A model generated the notes under the pieces. The model worked only from the letters and a program-made list of their open reading frames with translations. It had not been told where the DNA came from and ran no database searches. This document shows positions 33,058-42,970 of a DNA stretch of 64,000 nt, piece after piece. The translations under genes and the position numbers were made by a program. Numbering within the stretch: position 1 is the first letter of the stretch; every line of letters starts with the position of its first letter. The stretch is taken from the NCBI GenBank assembly GCA_032718475.1, contig JAUCBJ010001051.1:1-64000 (forward strand). The letters are read 5' to 3'. This stretch comes from Nemertoderma westbladi. Lineage: Eukaryota; Xenacoelomorpha; Nemertodermatida; Nemertodermatidae.

Positions 33058-33344
33058 TGTTAAGAATTAAATCAATGTATAATACGAAAGGTAATGAAAG
33101 GTAATATAATAAGATAATATATATGAGAAACGTAAAGCAGAGACAGTAACAGAAAATACTAATACATCCCTGTTACAGCTGAATGCCTAACAGCTGCAAA
33201 CAACTGATACATTTAAGTATAGTAGGTCGTATACAATATAAATCAATAAAGTGAATCTATCTAATTATTAATTAGTCTATCTAGTCTCAGTTCAGAGTTT
33301 ATTGTCTTTTATTGAATATCTTATTCAATGAGTTAATCATAACA
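33058..33344 (-). repeat. Copia 3' LTR
   Basis: It starts TGTTAAGAATTAAATC and ends TTAATCATAACA, identical to 37498-37784. A purine-rich AGGAGAAGACGGGGAA (- strand, 33345-33360) abuts it as polypurine tract. The gag-pol stop codon lies inside this LTR. Confidence 0.95.
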
Positions 33345-36300
33345 TTCCCCGTCTTCTCCTTTGTCAAAGGATCTGCCAACATGTCAACAGTTGATACCCA
33401 CTCGATGGGTCGATCATTTCCAAATTGCCTTTGTTCGTTTATCACTTCCCTAACACAGTCTAGGTCTAGTTGTAATCTCTTCTCAGAACAAAGGGATCCA
33501 TTGTTAATACAATTGAAGAGACACCGATTATCAGTAATTAGTTTTATGCTAGTTCTCTTAGAAGTTGCAGGATTAAATTCCGATATCAAACTCCTGAGAT
33601 AGACTGCCTCGTCAACAGCATCGACCATAGATATAGCCTCTGCAGCAAGAGCACTTCTAGTGACGCGCTTTAGTCTATATGACTTCCACCCAATAACAGC
33701 TCTACCCCAGAGTAGAATGTACCCACCCCAAGATGGATTACCAAAGGATGCATCAACATACACTGTTATACAATCGGACATATCTCTTAAGAGTGGAAGT
33801 ATAAATGGCTGGGACTTCACTGTACGAATCAATTTGTTAAGTTTGTTTAAATCAGAGACCGTAGCTGTACTAGTGCATGATGCCAATCGACTCACAGAGA
33901 AGGATATATCTGGGCGACTTGTCGTGCAAAGCCACATAAGTTTACCAACTGCCGTCCTTGCAGTTTCCGACTCACAACCAATTCTGACAGTGTCACTAAC
34001 ATTCAGACACTCTAGTTGATCCACATATTTCGCCTGTGAAATTTCAAATCGGGAATCTCTTTTCCGAATCTGGAGACCTAGAAATTCTACCCATTCGCTA
34101 TTGACCTTTTTAATCTTTCCTATTTTGAATATAGAATCCAACTTTTCTACAATCGCATTAACCATAGATGGAGTTCCAGCCAATAGAACATCATCTACAT
34201 GCAGTCCAATAACCCCCACAACATTATCAACACTTTTGAATATAAACATTGCATTATCCATTTTAGACATTATACCACCAAGTTTCAATATTTCATCCTT
34301 AACCTTTCCATACCATTGTCTCGAAGCCTCTGTTAAACCATAAACACATTTTCGTAATTTCCATAACGTTTTACTACCATACGTCAATGGGACGCCTTTT
34401 GGAGGGATTAAATAAACATCTCGTTGTATCTGATGACCCTGCAAAAAGGCCGTCTTAAAATCAACAACAACTGCCGACCAGTCATCATCACTAGCAATTG
34501 ACAACGCAATTCTCATTGAATACTTAGTTACAGTTGGGGCATAACCTAAGACATCATCTGTATCCTCAAATCCCCTTGCTACTAAACGTGCCTTAGGGTA
34601 CTTCTCGTCCCCATCTCCTTTGTATGTCAATACCCACCGTGTCGAAATCACAGTAGAATTGCCTTTAATATCGTCTTCATTAATTTCTTCAAAAGCATTG
34701 TTGTCAACCCATGATTTATATTCCTTATATTTCGCATTATCAAATTTTGGTGTGTCCTTCTCTTCCTTTGCTCTAACAAACATTGATACAAATCTATCTG
34801 GTTCATTTCGCTGACGTGTCGATCTTCTCAATGGTTCAGAGTTCCCAGGTTGGATAGTTGAGTCTCCTGTTGCACCATGTAAAAGGTCATCAACATTATT
34901 ATCATCTAATTCATCATTACTTTCGGTTTCATCATCATCTGACATGTCATTTTTGCCGTCTACCTGAATTTTTTTACTTTCATGATTTTGCTGTCCTATA
35001 TTTCCTGGAACCTCAGTATTAGAGACAGAAATATCTTGGCTATTATTCCGTCTCAATTCATCTCGATGACAGCGTAGATATCTACAACCATGCTTTACTA
35101 ACACTTCAGTTCCATCTTGACTTACAACACGCGCCGGACCACTCCACCGGCGATTGTTATGATGTCGGAAATATACTGACTCACCTTCTTTAAACGTCTG
35201 GCCTGTTTCTCGTGTAATACATCTCAACGCTCTTCGAATTCGTTCAGAATTTTCCACTTGTGTGTATGCTATTCTTGTTTCCCTGAGACACCTAAGATGT
35301 TTTTCGAATGTTGTCCCGACAGGTGCTGGTTCCAAAGGTAGTACGTCGTCATTGATTGCTGAATTTATTCTAGGGTTTTTACCGAATACTAATTGATAAG
35401 GAGAAAATCCAGAATTGTTGTGATTACAGTTCTTAGCAAAGCAAGCCATGCGGAGAATTGAATCAATAGTTAAATCTTTCTCTGTCAAACTGACCTTATA
35501 ATATATCTCCTTTATTGTACCATTGTGTCTTTCTACAACACCATTAGAAAATGGGCAATAAGGCACTGTTGAAAGATGTTCAATGTTTAAATAATCACAC
35601 ATTTCTGTGAATGAAGCCGCAGCAAACTCACCACCGTTATCAGTCAATATCGCTCTTGAATTGCCAAATAATGACATCCAGTTATCTAATATACAACGTT
35701 GTATAGTCGTACTTTGCTTATCCATAATTCTTAAAACCATGCTGAAGCGTGTATACATATCAATTATATGTATTGCCCAAAAGGAACCACGTTGCTGGTC
35801 TTTAATATGAGTTAGATCAATGGCCAGCATTTCATTAAATTCATTGGCCATAGGTAGAGTAACTATCGGCTTTGGCTTCATTCGTTTGTATAGTTGACAA
35901 CTTTCACAACTTTCACTGATTTCGACTACATGATTTCTATCAAATGCCTGACCACTGTTGGTTAACAATGAACCCAACTTATCACAGGTCGGATGTCCGA
36001 ATTGGTTATGTAATTTTAGTATTGACTCCTTATTTAAGTTAACAACTAGAACTGAATCGCAGTCACTTAACTTAGAGTTAAACAAATCAATAGTATAGTG
36101 TCCAGACTGAATTTCTTTTAGAGATACCAAGTCACTTCTTACACTCATTGTATGGTTCGTAAAATTAATGATTGCATCCATCTTCTTCAATGATTCAACT
36201 GAAATCAGTAAAGGTAGATCACCTGCAATAATCTCTACCTTTAAGGTATGTTTCTTACCCGCAATCCAAACGGGGATAATCGTACAGAACATAGCCTTGC

Positions 36301-37357
36301 ACTGCTCACCACCTCCAAATGTAAATCCTGCATTTGTAGAAAACGTTTCCACCTCAACATCACAATTCTTTCTGATCCAACAACAATACATTGAATACCA
36401 CTTGTAACCTGCCACTGTTTTTGTACAAGCAGTGTCAATTATACCTCTTGGTAAAAAATCATAATCCTTCTCATCCACATGCAGACACAAGGAATGTGAT
36501 GATATAACCATGAACGATGTTGATGGTTGTTCTGCACATTGCTCCTTATGTGGACAATCGCGATACCAATGCATGGACGAATCGCATACAGAACATCTAT
36601 ATGCTGCTGATGGTCCTGGTCCTGATCTCCTAAATTCATTGAAATTATTCCCAATCTGTCGGCCTCGTCCACGCTGATAACCACCACGAAACGATCTACC
36701 ACGATTCCCCCAATTTTGTTTTCTATTCCAAAAACAGCCTTGATTCTGATTGTTCCCATGATTGTCCATGCCTAAGCTCTGCGTCTCAAATACCTCTTCC
36801 GTTTTAATTACTCGATCACATCCTGCAGCTGAAGACATTCCAGAATAAGTTCGAAGTATCGTCGATTTTATATCATTGAACTTCAATGTCGATGATGCAA
36901 GTATCATTCGTCTTTCTCGTTCATCAACATTAGCATTGTACAACAATTCAGAAGCTAAAACTACATCACTGAGAGTCATGTCATATTGTCTCATTTCGGC
37001 ATACAACTTTTCAAATTGCAGAACATAGTCTCTCATTGATATATGTGACTCCCGTCTATTTTCTTTAAATTTCATGTATGCTGAGTAAGCCCTATCATCG
37101 GCTGGCGTTTGAAATGCTTCGTCTAATAGTTGTAAAAGAGTTTCTAATCCACCCTCAACATTTAACTCATGGGCAGTTAGATTCAAACCCCTTTCTTTAG
37201 CGCGCCCAACCAAACTGAGTACCACCATCCCTGCTCTCTTTGGGGCCGGAATATCCGTCACACTACCCCATATTGCCAGCTCTTTCTTCCAATATATGTA
37301 ATCATCCACCTCGGGATCAAAGCGAGGAGGATTCTTTATTGAACTTGTTCTAGACAT
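33299..37357 (-). CDS. Copia Gag-Pol polyprotein
   Basis: This single intact 1352-residue frame has domains in copia order. The Gag core occupies about 1-210, with a CX2CX4HX4C knuckle (CSVC...H...C) at about 253. The aspartic protease has IIDTACTKTVAG (about 305), with DTA in place of DSG/DTG. Integrase has an HHCC region (about 450-490) and a DD35E triad near 512, 573 and 609. Reverse transcriptase (about 900-1140) has LHVDDVLLAG as its catalytic box, and RNase H has VYVDASFG (about 1202). Integrase before RT defines Ty1/copia. No frameshift separates gag from pol. Identical LTRs and open frames suggest it could be active. Confidence 0.96.
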   Translation of the reverse strand: MSRTSSIKNPPRFDPEVDDYIYWKKELAIWGSVTDIPAPKRAGMVVLSLVGRAKERGLNLTAHELNVEGGLETLLQLLDEAFQTPADDRAYSAYMKFKENRRESHISMRDYVLQFEKLYAEMRQYDMTLSDVVLASELLYNANVDERERRMILASSTLKFNDIKSTILRTYSGMSSAAGCDRVIKTEEVFETQSLGMDNHGNNQNQGCFWNRKQNWGNRGRSFRGGYQRGRGRQIGNNFNEFRRSGPGPSAAYRCSVCDSSMHWYRDCPHKEQCAEQPSTSFMVISSHSLCLHVDEKDYDFLPRGIIDTACTKTVAGYKWYSMYCCWIRKNCDVEVETFSTNAGFTFGGGEQCKAMFCTIIPVWIAGKKHTLKVEIIAGDLPLLISVESLKKMDAIINFTNHTMSVRSDLVSLKEIQSGHYTIDLFNSKLSDCDSVLVVNLNKESILKLHNQFGHPTCDKLGSLLTNSGQAFDRNHVVEISESCESCQLYKRMKPKPIVTLPMANEFNEMLAIDLTHIKDQQRGSFWAIHIIDMYTRFSMVLRIMDKQSTTIQRCILDNWMSLFGNSRAILTDNGGEFAAASFTEMCDYLNIEHLSTVPYCPFSNGVVERHNGTIKEIYYKVSLTEKDLTIDSILRMACFAKNCNHNNSGFSPYQLVFGKNPRINSAINDDVLPLEPAPVGTTFEKHLRCLRETRIAYTQVENSERIRRALRCITRETGQTFKEGESVYFRHHNNRRWSGPARVVSQDGTEVLVKHGCRYLRCHRDELRRNNSQDISVSNTEVPGNIGQQNHESKKIQVDGKNDMSDDDETESNDELDDNNVDDLLHGATGDSTIQPGNSEPLRRSTRQRNEPDRFVSMFVRAKEEKDTPKFDNAKYKEYKSWVDNNAFEEINEDDIKGNSTVISTRWVLTYKGDGDEKYPKARLVARGFEDTDDVLGYAPTVTKYSMRIALSIASDDDWSAVVVDFKTAFLQGHQIQRDVYLIPPKGVPLTYGSKTLWKLRKCVYGLTEASRQWYGKVKDEILKLGGIMSKMDNAMFIFKSVDNVVGVIGLHVDDVLLAGTPSMVNAIVEKLDSIFKIGKIKKVNSEWVEFLGLQIRKRDSRFEISQAKYVDQLECLNVSDTVRIGCESETARTAVGKLMWLCTTSRPDISFSVSRLASCTSTATVSDLNKLNKLIRTVKSQPFILPLLRDMSDCITVYVDASFGNPSWGGYILLWGRAVIGWKSYRLKRVTRSALAAEAISMVDAVDEAVYLRSLISEFNPATSKRTSIKLITDNRCLFNCINNGSLCSEKRLQLDLDCVREVINEQRQFGNDRPIEWVSTVDMLADPLTKEKTGNVMINSLNKIFNKRQ

Positions 37358-37485
37358 AAGATCCAGTACTCAAATATTTCAATACAATTTTAAAAATATT
37401 TTTTTTTTTTAATAATTAATTTTATTCATTTAATTACAGACATTAAAATTTACGAATATTTTAATTACATTATTGATCTTTTCAC

Positions 37486-37497
37486 GCTCTGCTACCA
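37486..37497 (-). promoter_or_regulatory. Copia primer-binding site, initiator tRNA-Met
   Basis: On the - strand the sequence is TGGTAGCAGAGC, complementary to the 3' end of metazoan initiator methionine tRNA (GCTCTGCTACCA). It touches the LTR with no gap. Confidence 0.9.
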
Positions 37498-37784
37498 TGT
37501 TAAGAATTAAATCAATGTATAATACGAAAGGTAATGAAAGGTAATATAATAAGATAATATATATGAGAAACGTAAAGCAGAGACAGTAACAGAAAATACT
37601 AATACATCCCTGTTACAGCTGAATGCCTAACAGCTGCAAACAACTGATACATTTAAGTATAGTAGGTCGTATACAATATAAATCAATAAAGTGAATCTAT
37701 CTAATTATTAATTAGTCTATCTAGTCTCAGTTCAGAGTTTATTGTCTTTTATTGAATATCTTATTCAATGAGTTAATCATAACA
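37498..37784 (-). repeat. Copia 5' LTR
   Basis: This is identical to 33058-33344 and directly abuts the primer-binding site at 37486-37497. Confidence 0.95.
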
Positions 37785-39216
37785 TGATCATTTCATCTAC
37801 GCTTTCCAAGTCGTGATTAAAAGGGCAATCGAAACTGGCATGTCCCTTTAATTGGCAATGGTGACATTGAGTCATAAATTGAGGGCAAACAGCAAAGATA
37901 TGCAAGTTATTGAGTCTGCAATATGCGCAATAAATTTCCATAGTTGGTTGTTCTTGGAAATAGGAACAGCGGACATTGGTGTCCATGGGCGTATCGTGGT
38001 CTCTCGATGCGCATAACCGACAACGTTGCCTAGAAACATAGTTGGCGTGTCGATAATCGTACGCAGTGAGACACTGTGGACCTTGATACCATTCGATGAT
38101 ATAGTCGTTGTCGCTGTTCCGGGGCGTGATAGGCTGAATCTCCTCAGATTCTAGACATATTGGTTCGTCTTCTAAGTGCATAGATGAGGTGGGCGTGTCT
38201 GTCTCCTCGGGTGGACCTATTGTCTGAATTTCTACGACAGAATAACCGGTGGGGATTCGAGGTCTTTGTATAACAGAGGAGTGCAGGTTCGATATACAAA
38301 TCTCCTGAAAAATGGCGAATCCAGCGCTATCCAACTTCTCTGCAGCTGAGTCTCTTAGGCTGAGCTTGGTCAAAGCGCGGTCTTTAAATTGGCTATCCAC
38401 GTTGCGGAACGGGGTTAAAAATCGCCGGAAACATTCGAAACGAATGAATTTATTATGTTCATCTAGCTTAGCGAGTTTGGTCCCAAGTATTAATGGATGG
38501 GCGCGTATGGTACGACTGCACACATCGGCTAGCCAACCGGCAAGTGCGGTGTTTTCAAAGATCGTGTATATAGCTAAGGAGGGACGGAGTGGAACACTCA
38601 TGAAGCTATACACGGCGCCAGGTGCGGTCAATGGTCCATCAAAGTATAATCGAGAATAATGGTCTCCGTATACTTGTTGATAGTTAATGGGATTTCCGAC
38701 TTTGAAATTCCATCCGTATTCCTGAAAGGCAAGATGTCCGATGGAAGTCCGTTGCGCCTTTGTAATGTTGCTAGACGTATTAGCATACATGGTGCGGAAG
38801 AAACCTCGACCTTCTGCCCAGGGAGCAATCAGCTGAGTATCAACGAAAGGGTATGGAATGTTCTCCATATTCCGAAAGTCGTTTTGGAGATCTCCATAAA
38901 CAGCTGAGCCGATTTTAAGGATTCTTTCGTTGAATAACATCTCGAGCACGGGTTGGGGTAACATCGATCCATCGATGCCCATGGCCGGTTTGCGTTTGGT
39001 ATCAATGACGTAACGCTGCTCGAGTTCGAATTGTCCATGTCGGAGATTCTTTTGTGTTTCGGTGAGAGTTTCGAATGAATAATCAATCACGTCGGAACAC
39101 GCTCGAGTAAATACGTGGGTAGAACCAGCTAATCCGCGTATGTGGATCATGCGCGTAGTTCCTAGTTCTCCGACTGGAACGCTACCTTCATTATCGTAGG
39201 TGACAACTCCATACAT
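37777..39216 (-). pseudogene. N-terminal part of the second extra BEL ORF, zinc-knuckle protein
   Basis: The frame reads 479 codons but the last two come from the copia LTR. The original protein continued at 33057-32361 and had 707 residues. Near residues 395-470 there is a Cys/His-rich tract: CRLC, CAYC...H...C, and a classical CX2CX4HX4C knuckle (CHHCQLKGHASFDC). Such knuckles bind single-stranded nucleic acid and are usual in Gag nucleocapsids. The N-terminal 330 residues look globular and match nothing I know. It starts 27 bases after the stop of the 700-residue ORF, so both probably share one transcript. The knuckle stops short of an Env-type protein, and no signal peptide or membrane segment is seen. 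Confidence 0.75.
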
Positions 39217-39243
39217 CTCAATAACGTTAAGAGTTTCATTCCA

Positions 39244-41346
39244 CTACTTGGTGGCGTTCTCTAGGGTCATCCCTACTGGATGCCACAAGGTGGCGCATTG
39301 GTTAGCGTCAGGGAGATCACTATACTTCATGTGCCGAGTGGTATACGTCTCCACATTTCCATATCTTTGTATTTTCTCTTCTTCAAATAATACATCTAGA
39401 TTCCAATGGACTAATCGAGTTTTAATAAATCCATCGAGATTATAAGGAGGTTCTATATCTTTCTCGATTCGAGCAATGTTATACGGTTTTCTAAATGAGT
39501 TTACCTTTACTAACTGATCCAGATGTTTCTGCAATTGTTCGAGTTCGACAATGTCTAGAGGATTTATTAGTGGTAGAAACTTTAAATTATGCGTCGGGTC
39601 CTCTGGTTTTATCATATAATATTGAGTCAGATTCACGTAATAAGGGTGGTCTTTAATCCCATAAAACGAGTTCTGTAAAGGTCTAGCGCGTATGTTGACA
39701 TCGTGTACCATACGACGGACAAGATCCGCTCGATTGTCCGGAGGTTCAACGAGTATACCGTCAACACGAGCGGCCTCGATCGGCAGACGCTGTAACATAG
39801 GGGCGTCAGCGATAAGATTTTGCGATCCTATACTGATATCAACCGGTTGAGGTTGTATCGTCGCGAAGAGCTTGTCACCGAAATGTGGAATCATCGAGGG
39901 ATGACGAACGGTTTTAGAGTAGAGATCCGTCATGAGGATTTGAGCTTCAGGTTGGGCTAAAGCGGCTTCTTCTCTTTCTTCCAGTTTCGTGTGTTTCTCC
40001 TCGAGTAGAATTTCTTCCGCTTGTCTCTGTAAGCGTCCATCTAAGAATTCTTGTAGAGAATACGTGCGTCCAAGCTCGATGTCTTCCTTGAGGTTTCGAA
40101 TTTCTCTATCGAACTGTGGTAAGGCTAACTCCTTCACCGATTGGACTTGTTGTTGTAATTTACGTTTCTCTAAACAATCTTGTGTTCCCTTTCCGATTTT
40201 CTGTCGAATGGCGTCCAAAGCGTTTCTTATAACACTCTCCTCGACTTCCGTAGCGGGTTGTATCGGGTTTAATCCTGGACGATTGTAAGGATCAAAGGGC
40301 GATATTAACTGCCCGCGTCCCAATCCGGCTAAGTAGGATGGGCGAATGTCTAACGAACCCACTACCGGAGCACCACCGATTAATTGTTCGGGTAACACTA
40401 AGTCTTTGAACAGGGAATATAGTTCGGGAGGATCAGTGATACTGTTAGGATCAAGAGTTTGAGGTCTCACTAAGGAATGAGGAGGCCTGACCGAGTATTC
40501 CGGAACTCTGATCATGGGTTTATTCAGTGATCGTTTAAGACGAGCGATCGTGGGTGGTACGTCGAACAGATTTCGCTCGAAACTCCCGTAAGTGTAACGC
40601 GTAAAGCTGTGTTTAGCGCAATGTCTCCGCGGATGTTTGTGTCTTTCAGTTTGTTGGTTGGGTCTAGGGCATTTGTCACAATAATACCAAAGACGTACGT
40701 CTTGTAGAGGAAACGCGGGTGATCGTTCTCCAGTTTTGCAATATTCTTCCATTTGTTCAAAACTGTCTGGGATAACAGGTAGTGGACGATCTGCGGTAAG
40801 ATACATCATAGTGAAATAGAGCCGTTTGAGTTCTGCCATAGGGTCGTGATGTATACCTTGAGGATATCGAGTCTCTAGGTTCTGCTGACTGGCGATGTTG
40901 AGATAAGTTTCTCTCAAAAATTCTAGGTATTCGTTGAAGTCAATGCGTTTATCTGGTTCTTCAACGTTTTCTCTTTCCAGTCTATTACGAATAGAATTTT
41001 CGTGATCTATTCTCGGTTTATCGTTACGACTCCGCTGGGTATGATATTTAAATAGAACCATTTCCCTCTCTGTATCTACATCGTCTGTATCATGTAAATC
41101 GATAGGATGGCTGGTAGTTAAGAAGTCCATATACGTACCATTACGATTCGTATAGCGAGTGGTGAATTTTCGATAGTCCAATTCACGCGCGAGTTGCTCT
41201 CGGGACATCGGCGGTTCGATATAACGACCATCGTCCTCCGTAATGGTTGGATCGGTTTCACCGCGTATCAAGCTATCCACAAATGCTTGTAAAGGTAGAG
41301 TATATCGCTCCCTGATACCAAGATCATCTTCTATCAACTCCATCAT
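39244..41346 (-). CDS. First extra BEL ORF, 700 residues, unknown function
   Basis: The intact frame starts ATGATGGAG and lies 1.6 kb downstream of the integrase stop. It is largely charged. A Cys/His cluster, CDKC...H...H...HC, lies at about residues 220-243. A predicted coiled coil or long helix rich in Glu, Lys and Gln lies at about 370-465. There is no signal peptide, no transmembrane stretch and no glycoprotein-like cysteine pattern, so an envelope protein is unlikely. I do not recognise the family. The uninterrupted 2.1-kb frame argues for selection or very recent origin. It sits directly upstream of the zinc-knuckle ORF, and both lie behind a TATA box at 41558-41566. Confidence 0.8.
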   Translation of the reverse strand: MMELIEDDLGIRERYTLPLQAFVDSLIRGETDPTITEDDGRYIEPPMSREQLARELDYRKFTTRYTNRNGTYMDFLTTSHPIDLHDTDDVDTEREMVLFKYHTQRSRNDKPRIDHENSIRNRLERENVEEPDKRIDFNEYLEFLRETYLNIASQQNLETRYPQGIHHDPMAELKRLYFTMMYLTADRPLPVIPDSFEQMEEYCKTGERSPAFPLQDVRLWYYCDKCPRPNQQTERHKHPRRHCAKHSFTRYTYGSFERNLFDVPPTIARLKRSLNKPMIRVPEYSVRPPHSLVRPQTLDPNSITDPPELYSLFKDLVLPEQLIGGAPVVGSLDIRPSYLAGLGRGQLISPFDPYNRPGLNPIQPATEVEESVIRNALDAIRQKIGKGTQDCLEKRKLQQQVQSVKELALPQFDREIRNLKEDIELGRTYSLQEFLDGRLQRQAEEILLEEKHTKLEEREEAALAQPEAQILMTDLYSKTVRHPSMIPHFGDKLFATIQPQPVDISIGSQNLIADAPMLQRLPIEAARVDGILVEPPDNRADLVRRMVHDVNIRARPLQNSFYGIKDHPYYVNLTQYYMIKPEDPTHNLKFLPLINPLDIVELEQLQKHLDQLVKVNSFRKPYNIARIEKDIEPPYNLDGFIKTRLVHWNLDVLFEEEKIQRYGNVETYTTRHMKYSDLPDANQCATLWHPVGMTLENATK

Positions 41347-41557
41347 ATCTGCTATCTGAGTTTATTAATATCAAATAAGTTTATACTTAGGCGAGCGGGC
41401 GTCGCTGCCTATTTCTTTTTGCCCCCGGACAGTGGGATTCTCAGCGCCGATATACCGTCGTCGCGGTGTTTACGCCAACATGTAGCAACAGCACGACAAC
41501 GATAACCGGCACAAGTCACTCCACTGTCCGTCCCAAAGGCTTGGATCCACTTAGGTT

Positions 41558-41566
41558 CTTTTTATA
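41558..41566 (-). promoter_or_regulatory. Candidate internal promoter TATA box
   Basis: TATAAAAAG on the - strand lies about 212 bases upstream of the 700-residue ORF's ATG, inside the long gap after pol. A start near 41530 would give a 5'UTR of about 185 bases. GC-rich sequence (41390-41470) lies downstream. This would let the two extra ORFs be expressed apart from the LTR transcript. Confidence 0.45.
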
Positions 41567-42970
41567 GGAAAGTTGGGCTATTTTTACAATTGCGACTAGC
41601 TACTGTAAACATACTTTAGTAGTAACATTCACCTATCAACGCACAAATTCAACACAACTGCAACAAACTGCACACATTCGGGCCATTTGTCCGTTAGTCA
41701 GTGCCTTCCAGAATGTCACTGTATTTATTATGTATCCTTGGATACTAGCGGTGCGCTATTTATTCCCTATGCTATTCAATGGGGCATGCCTTCTATTGTT
41801 CTTTTAACTCACTTCTAATTCTAGCGTGGTTGTTGCCATGGTGACATTATGGAAAGCTAGCGGTAGAATTAGGGTAATTCTCATGCATACAGATCTGGGA
41901 TGCTATTTAATAATAATTCTTTAATTGTCAATATCCTCTCTATGTATGATTTTATTAATTTTATCGGCTATTGACTATATGTTGGAGATTTTCGCACTCT
42001 AATACACTCAATAGGATGAATCTCCGCTCCCATGATCTATTAATTAATGGAATTTTGGGAATGTTATAAATTGTACAAAATGACAATTTATGAAATTCAT
42101 TTGATGTATGAATTTAAATTTATTCCCGTGAATTTTATTATTTGGTGTTAAAATTGACACAATTTGATTCCAGAGCAGGTCTGGGGACATAGGATCCTTA
42201 ATTCTATGAAATTTGTCTTTAAGAGTATCGGTAAGTGCTACGATATCTTAATCGACTAGAATTGTTAACTGATCTGAATTTTACAGATTTTACTAAATAT
42301 TAAATTAATATTTAAGATGGGCACCGATTTATTCCAGAACTTGTCTGGGGACGTTAACCACTGATTCTAGAATTTGTCTTTCAAGTATATCGGTGGGTGC
42401 CGCGATATCTTAATCGACTAGAATTACAGATGGTCAAAAGTTTAACAGATTTGTTTGCGTTTTACGCTACTGTTATAAGGACATCACGCTACTATATGTA
42501 TTATTTAATATAAGGTAGAAGAGCAATATCGCACGAAGCAATGTCAGTGTGAAGAGGCAAGTCGTTTCCAAGGTCTACCCAGAGCTTGGTTTAGCCGAGA
42601 CACGAGGATCTGAACTTTGCATTCCTAATACTCTGCCTACCAATAATACTTGAATATAGTAGTGGCTTTATTGTACTTTAAGAAGTACGGACATTTCATC
42701 TTACTGTAGTCACGTATTTATAATATGATACGGACAGTAAGGAAAGAGAAAATAATTATTTCTCGCCGTCGCACTAAATATATATTATAAGTAATTACGT
42801 ACATAATAAACACTAATATATTGCACTAATCTACTAAATAATCACTAAAATAACATTCTACTAAATAAAAATTGAATAAAAACGATTATAATAAAGTACA
42901 TAATAAAGTTCGCATATAAAATGTAATAAAATAGATAAAATAATATAGTCATACACCCACTCCAGACGTA
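41567..42970. other. Non-coding gap between integrase and the extra ORFs
   Basis: No ORF is seen. It contains a diverged direct repeat (about 42171-42265 and 42333-42428, sharing GCGATATCTTAATCGACTAGA-like sequence and TCTGGGGAC), then AT-rich DNA to the integrase stop. A purine-rich GGAGTGGG followed by TGTATGAC (- strand, 42963-42948) mimics an internal LTR start, but no partner copy exists. Confidence 0.55.

Larger units (their letters stand above)
33058..37784 (-). mobile_element. Full-length Ty1/copia retrotransposon
   Basis: The 287-bp LTRs at 33058-33344 and 37498-37784 are identical by eye, and TGATC is duplicated at 33053-33057 and 37785-37789. The primer-binding site abuts the right LTR and the single ORF is intact. 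The total is 4727 bp. This is a very recent insertion into the second extra ORF of the BEL element. Confidence 0.96.

Noticed and set aside
42948-42963. Apparent polypurine tract plus LTR start (GGAGTGGG then TGTATGAC on the - strand) right after the BEL integrase stop
   Set aside because: It would make BEL a nested insertion, but I found no matching LTR to the right of gag, whereas the 1.29-kb repeats with matching ATGGT flanks enclose the whole region.
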